A stretch of DNA of 64,000 bases, from assembly GCA_947247005.1 (NCBI GenBank), contig OX365949.1:18789130-18853129 (forward strand), read 5' to 3'. This DNA comes from Spisula solida. Its lineage: Eukaryota; Mollusca; Bivalvia; Venerida; Mactridae. Position 1 is the stretch's first letter. The number at the start of each line of letters is the position of its first letter. Positions 58,741-64,000 of the stretch are shown piece after piece. Both the position numbers and the translations under genes were made by a program. The notes below the pieces were generated by a model. It searched no databases, was not told where the DNA came from, and saw only the letters and a program-made list of their open reading frames with translations.

Positions 58741-58913
58741 AGGGACATTATATGACGGGAAATTATATAATATATACTTTCCCGCCATATAATTATATAA
58801 TTTACACTGTCCAGTACCATAAGATTGTCTGTGAGCAAGTTTGAGGTTTGGTACAACGTAAAACATTTAAGCCCCCCCCCCAGTTAATGTGTCACTGTCC
58901 GTACCGAAGCCCT
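58741..58913 (+). mobile_element. Short MITE-like repeat, copy 2
   Basis: Inverted counterpart of 678-813: tttcccgccatataattata, gtttgaggtttggtacaacg, gtcactgtccgtaccgaagc. It carries an extra inner hairpin (gacgggaaattatataatat / actttcccgcc) and a C-run at 58872. Confidence 0.55.
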
Positions 58914-59270
58914 ATAGATAACATCATTTTACGAATCTTCGTATTGTCTACTTTAATGTTAAAAAAGTACTAAAAGATTTGGTCACTGTGCATTATTAAC
59001 AAGCGGTATGTATGTTCCCCTTTGCAATCAACCCTGAAGTCCAACATTAGCCTGCCTCATTCCTGTCAAAAAGGTATGTCTACAAGTATTGTTGGGTGTT
59101 GCATTGTGGTTTGTGCTTGTGGTTTGTAGTTGTCCATTTTATTCGTTCTTGTCTCTTGATCCGGTTACAATATTATCATTACTTCGAATTTTTCATGCGT
59201 TCTGTGTGTGGGTAGTTGTGTGAATGTGACTTTCCTTTAACAATTTAATTCTTTTTCAATACACAATCAC

Positions 59271-59496
59271 GGCTGAGTTTCGGCGCTAACCATGGTCACC
59301 ATTGTTCAACTTGAGACCGCGAAATGCATCATTGGTTGAGCTATGGTCGAATAATCGCTAGTTCGCTTTAAGTCTTGTTTCATCTGTGCCATATTGAAAC
59401 TACCCAAATGCAAATATTGGTTTTGGCGCCTGAAGAAACGAGACATACGCAGAAAATCGAACCAGACTAAACAATTGTTCACGCCAAAACCCAGTC
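59271..59496. mobile_element. Hairpin MITE, GGTTTTGGCGC family, copy 2
   Basis: ggctgagtttcggcgctaac on the left mirrors gttcacgccaaaacccagtc on the right. The interior has ggttttggcgcctgaagaaa. The 86-codon minus frame 59306-59566 is the translation of this element. Confidence 0.65.
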
Positions 59497-59639
59497 TACG
59501 TATTAAATTTCTAATATACAAAAAATGTACTGAACACAATATCTCGTGATCTTGTAGTTCAGACATCTTTCCTTAAGGGCATTTTGTGAACCATCTTCTT
59601 CATGATGGATGTACTACGAGATGTTATTGTTGTGACCTT

Positions 59640-60040
59640 GACCTATTTTCATTGACTGTTTCTGATTAATTTTCTAGTATGAAGGAACCTTGGATGTAAC
59701 TGATTCTTTCTTTGTAAATACTGTAGCGCACATACAAACCAAAGCCACACAGAAACACATATCAGTCATACTATATGAACGCTAGAGTAATGCCGATATA
59801 TACAGTGAAGTATCTAGCGGGTTATTGTGGAAATTGAAGTCATACGAATATTGCTGACAGAATTGAGACAGAATTAATCATGACAAAAAATCACTCGTTT
59901 TCTTTTCTGTATTTGAAATAACTAGATTAGCGGTACATCAATTTATCAAAATGTATTGTTGATTTAGATCTGTTCGATTCCTGACACAACTCATGATTAT
60001 CTTTTTGAATTTCCGGATGACGATTGTTACGTCACAACTG
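59640..60040 (+). repeat. Dispersed repeat family, copy 2
   Basis: tagtatgaaggaaccttgga, acgaatattgctgacagaat, ttgttgatttagatctgttc and aactcatgattat match 46640-47075 in order. Confidence 0.6.
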
Positions 60041-60497
60041 CATGGAATGGCGTTGTAGGGTGTTACATATTTTAAACATACACGTACGTTTGACAGGTGC
60101 ATAATAAGTGTGATGCATCACCTTGTGTAATATAAAAAATAGGTACAGAATTCTACAAAAAATAATACAATAAAACCCCTCAAAATCTAACAACGTCGGT
60201 AGAAAACTAAACAAACAGTTCGGGGGATTTTCGTTTTACTTTCGTTACTTGATAGATAGAGTGCACAGAAAATAAAAGAAATGTAAAGGGGCTTTTTATT
60301 TTATTATTTCGTAGATAAAAGAATGATAAATCTTGGTTTTTTATATGTATTTTGTCAATTTGCCATTTTATCACTAAGGATGGTGTTGAATAAAACCCAA
60401 AGACCTTGATGGGCAGTTCGTCTCAATTACGTATTAAAGAAATAAGACTGAATACATTGATTGGTTTTGCTAATATCAAAAAGTTTGTTACTCTTTG

Positions 60498-60617
60498 AAT
60501 TTTATTTGTTCTTCAAGAATATCAGTCAGATCGTATTTGGCGTTATGCCTCAGGCTGAAAATGTCCTCTTTTGATGATTATAATTAAGCTTCCTTGATCT
60601 TTCTCGAATCTTCTTCC
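60498..60617 (-). other. Possible 3'-terminal exon (minus)
   Basis: On the minus strand, a strong acceptor ttgttcttgttttttcag is followed by gaagaagattcgagaaagat. A branch-point-like ttaactaa lies about 30 nt before, and an AATAAA signal lies about 110 nt after it (60501-60506). Stops soon appear in all frames; the three readings give 10-23 residues. No upstream exon could be identified, so this is only a signal, not a gene model. Confidence 0.2.
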
Positions 60618-62959
60618 TGAAAAAACAAGAACAATAGATTGATTTAGTTAATGTCGTTGACTTGTAGATATATGCACTTTAGAATCCCTGGATTGATGGA
60701 CAGATTCAACAACCGCTAATCAAGCTCATCCCAGCGTTTCCTTCTCTTACAGTGCAAGTAACCTGTAAAGGAAGGTAACTACTGTGAGATGTAGAACCCT
60801 TCATAAGAGTATGCACTTCAATTCTATGGAGGAAATAAAGACATCTTATCTTTTCTAACGTATAATTTGTATGAGACATTGACCGTCTAAAAATGGCTAA
60901 ATATCATAGCAAATCACTGACATTTTATACTTTGTCTGATTTGTTCATATGTACCACAAGATGACAGACATGCGACAGTTCAAGACACGATAAAGTCATA
61001 AAACGTTTATTATAATGAACTTTATTTAGGCTGAGGAGTGTATCTCGGTAATGACGTCGAATTATGACGGGTTATCATTTACAATAACTGGTATTTGAGA
61101 TACTAGTAATGAATTCAAGAAAGATTACTAGCTGATGTAACTAAGTAATTGATATTTGAATGATTTGCTGTCTATTTTCGTGATATTACTTCACAGTATA
61201 TTAGACTGGCAGACACCGTCTACAATAATTTGACAGTAGGACTTTGGAACCAGCCTACCAGCCTCTCATTCTGGATCTCTCGACACTGCGGAACATCTCA
61301 ATTTTCACGATCTGCGTGTACTATGCACGTGAAACACGAGATGCACGTGTGCATGTTTTACATTTGCCAATGCAATGTATATCACGTTTATCTTTGGAAT
61401 CCAAAAATCAAGCCACTTTTTCCACATAAGTTGACACATTGACACATGTTGGTAACGAACCTACAGACTTTCTTACCGCCTGCTAACTTACTAACTACTG
61501 TGCATAATGAGCAATTCATTCTTCGAACCCCATTAAATTATTCATGGTAAAGCCTATGGTCATTCATCATAATACCAGTACTACGACTTTTGTTGTAAGA
61601 AGTATCTATACTGCAGCTAGAACCGTAGTTTGTGTTGAGTTTAAACCTCATATCTTAAGATACGAAAATGGTTCTTAACTTTACTTGGAATTTGTTGGTG
61701 TTCCTTGATCCTTTTGAAATGGTTAATTTGCATCAATTCAAAATGATAATTACAATTCGGATTGGGCAAAAGCAGCACCAACAACAGTATCAGGGAGCAT
61801 AAAAAGAACAGAAACGGACAACTATAATACAGAAAGGAACAGTGAAGAATTTTCGACAGATCACACCGACAGCCTGCCGAATCAGACAGGCATAGCCAGC
61901 ATAAAGCCTACAAACAATAACGAATCACCAGGACAACAACAAATTACGAGGACAATCCTGAAATGAAATGACACAGTTGCCAAAATTGTGTTTGTAATAA
62001 GCCAATCCAAGACAGGATGTTCAAGTAAATGGATAACATCATATGATTTAAATAACACGTAAAACCAGACAATAGTTTACGTGTTAGATATAAACGGGCC
62101 GTGAGTACCATTATTTAGATTTCAGTATGTTAACATTTAACTTATTGTTCCCGAAATAATGTTGACCTTATTGAGAGAAAAGTTTTTGGTATATAAATTG
62201 TGAAAACAGAATGCGTATTATATATATCTAAACACTAAACATAAGTGGATAAATCGGTTTCATAAGAAGATAATGATGGATTTACTATCAACAGTTCTGA
62301 CAACACATATATTTCATAGTGTGCATGTATATCCTTCTCGTACTTACAGTTAAAATGTTGAGCAACATTTCAATAAGTGCTCACTTGAAATACAATTATT
62401 GTCTTTCTATCGCAACATTATTCTGAATTTTAAACTCTAGTGTGTTTGCATGGAGAAGTAACTTACTTTTTACCGTTTTTGTTCTATGGAATCAAACTAT
62501 TCTCTAGGGAGAAGCACTGACTTTACAAGTTTCCTCCCAGAATGATCTATGATTCCTTCATATGTAAGAAGTCTAAGATGAACGCAACACCAATTTGTTT
62601 ATATTCTAGTATACATCGGGGATATGTCGTCAGTGAATTAATTACACGGGCGAGTCCATACATGACAGACACAAAGAATGTTCTCTAAGACCTTAACTAA
62701 TTGACATAATGATGAAGAAGTATCTACCAAGGTATCAGTTTTTTCTCTCAAATTGTAATGAACGTTTGTAACGTATCTGTTTATCAGTGAACGACTTCGT
62801 TGGAGTTGTTTTTGTGAAACTCCGATATCTGGTGATTGGTTTTTTTAATGACATCATAGATGGAACGCATGGTATGTGTAAACCTTTTATGCTTAATACT
62901 TACTTATGGATAATCAACGTATAATGCATTCTAAAAAAATGTTTTCAACATATCAGTAT
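60618..62959. other. Intergenic, no supported gene
   Basis: A plus-strand acceptor-like tttccttctcttacag ends at 60750 and aataaa follows at 60834, but the frame is short. 61230-61442 is locally GC-richer with two overlapping plus frames (70 and 61 codons), neither recognised. The rest shows no coding signal. Confidence 0.35.
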
Positions 62960-63345
62960 AGCCACTGGTTGAGTTATGGCGCGAACCATGGTCAACATAG
63001 TTCAACTAGAGACTGCAAAAACCTTCAGTGTATAAAAATGGTCAAACTAACGCTTGTTAGTTTTCATTCTTGTATTACCCGTGTCATCTTGAAACTACCC
63101 AAACACAGGCTGGGTTTTGGTGCTAACTATAGTTTGGTCTAGTTCGTTTATCTGCGCACGTTTTGTTTTTCCAGACGCATAAACCCATATTTGCGTTTGG
63201 GTAGCTTCTAGATATATTAAACAAGAACAATAACGAACTAGCGTTGTTTCGATCATAAATTAACCACTGACGATTTTCGCAGTCTCTAGTTGAGCCCGCA
63301 ATTATGGGTTTTGGCGTCTTGAGAAACCAGACTTGCGTAGAACAT
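62960..63345. mobile_element. GGTTTTGGCGC family, composite copy 3
   Basis: Has three family motifs: ttatggcgcgaaccatggtc (62985), ggctgggttttggtgctaac (63108) and tatgggttttggcgtcttga (63303). gaactagcg and tagagactgcaaaa / ttttcgcagtctcta add further inverted symmetry. It looks like two nested copies. Confidence 0.6.
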
Positions 63346-63469
63346 CGGACTGGAACCTAAAGTACTATCAGCAAAATAAAATACCTAGGAAGTTTGATAA
63401 CGCTTCACTATTACTGGATATTCAACAAACGCATTATACGCCCGTAAAACCTGATCTACAATGTAAATA

Positions 63470-63880
63470 TAAAACATCCTAGCATCAATTAATGCAGTTG
63501 TGACATAACAATTGTGATCGAGAAATTAAAAAAAGTAATCATGAGTTGTGTCAGAGGATTTGTTCTACAAATAACGAATATATCTTAATCAACAAGACAA
63601 ACTTATCAATTGATACAATCTAGATATAGCAGATACAGCTAATACAACTTGTAACAGTACATGATAAATACGAATAATTCGCAAGAATTTTTGTAATAAT
63701 TATTCACTATTTCTTGCAGCGCTATTCATAGAACTTCAATGGTCATGTACATGTAACATAAATCCAAAATAAGTAAAAACCCACTGGCCCCTACACATTT
63801 CATCGTACATTAACTTTCATACATATGATTGATTGTGTGATTTTATAAAGAAGAAATTAATGAACTCCAAGCATACTCTT
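63470..63880 (-). repeat. Dispersed repeat family, copy 3 (inverted)
   Basis: taatcatgagttgtgtcaga, ctattcatagaacttcaatg and aataattaatg-type landmarks are reverse complements of those at 46640-47075 and 59640-60040, in reversed order. Confidence 0.55.
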
Positions 63881-64000
63881 ATAAGAAAAATGAGATGCCA
63901 CCAGCATATGCATATATCTGTCCATAACTCGGTCAATACGTGTTTGATATTGCTGAACATACGTAGCTTGGATAAGTGGAATTAAAATTGTATTGATTTT

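Overview
The window looks like animal genomic DNA, most likely from a mollusc and probably a bivalve. It is strongly AT-rich, has no bacterial-style gene packing, and no long open frame (about 145 codons at most). It is full of decayed non-LTR retrotransposons, tRNA-derived SINEs, hairpin MITEs and short core-repeat elements ending in GTCG or GCAC tetranucleotide runs, a type I associate with bivalves. I cannot name the species. I found no complete protein-coding gene; every recognisable coding stretch is a retrotransposon relic or an unproven short frame.

Layout: (1) 1-5880, left flank: diverged repeats, a recent 280-bp tandem duplication (3209-3768), a palindromic MITE (5189-5400) and a segment inverted relative to sequence near 16.2 kb. 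(2) 5881-about 35870, the dominant structure: a head-to-tail array of long modules in the order A1-B1-A2-B2-A3. All start with the same head sequence (5881, 16393, 20606, 29821, 34388). A modules are about 9-10.5 kb, B modules about 4.2-4.6 kb, and A3 is cut short. A and B are themselves related, so the array has nested levels of duplication. Because each module is a copy, every later insertion can be compared with its empty site: LINE relics, SINEs, hairpins, a 26-bp minisatellite expanded to 14 units only in A2, and a 359-bp element only in A3. (3) 36300-37720, the 5' part (endonuclease domain) of a LINE on the minus strand. (4) 37846-38758, a core-repeat element of about 154-bp units split by a 349-bp insertion. 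(5) 39199-44190, a candidate 5-kb DNA transposon with inverted arms of about 550 bp. (6) 44217-45301, a 1.1-kb element with terminal inverted repeats, a 5-bp target duplication and internal tandem units. (7) 45.3-55 kb, mixed repeats: another core-repeat element, a palindromic MITE, a LINE fragment, a Tc1-like MITE, two more core-repeat copies, and a broken coding stretch of unknown origin (51340-51677). (8) 55-64 kb, a SINE, a 964-bp hAT-like element with 8-bp target duplication, more hairpin families, and weak signals for a terminal exon on the minus strand near 60.6 kb.

The most interesting points are the alternating A/B array, the loss of different parts of the same retrotransposon copies in different modules, and the recurrence of perfect nuclear-receptor-type sites (AGGTCA inverted and direct repeats) inside three unrelated repeat families. 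Homology statements were made by reading sequences side by side; no alignment or database search was run.
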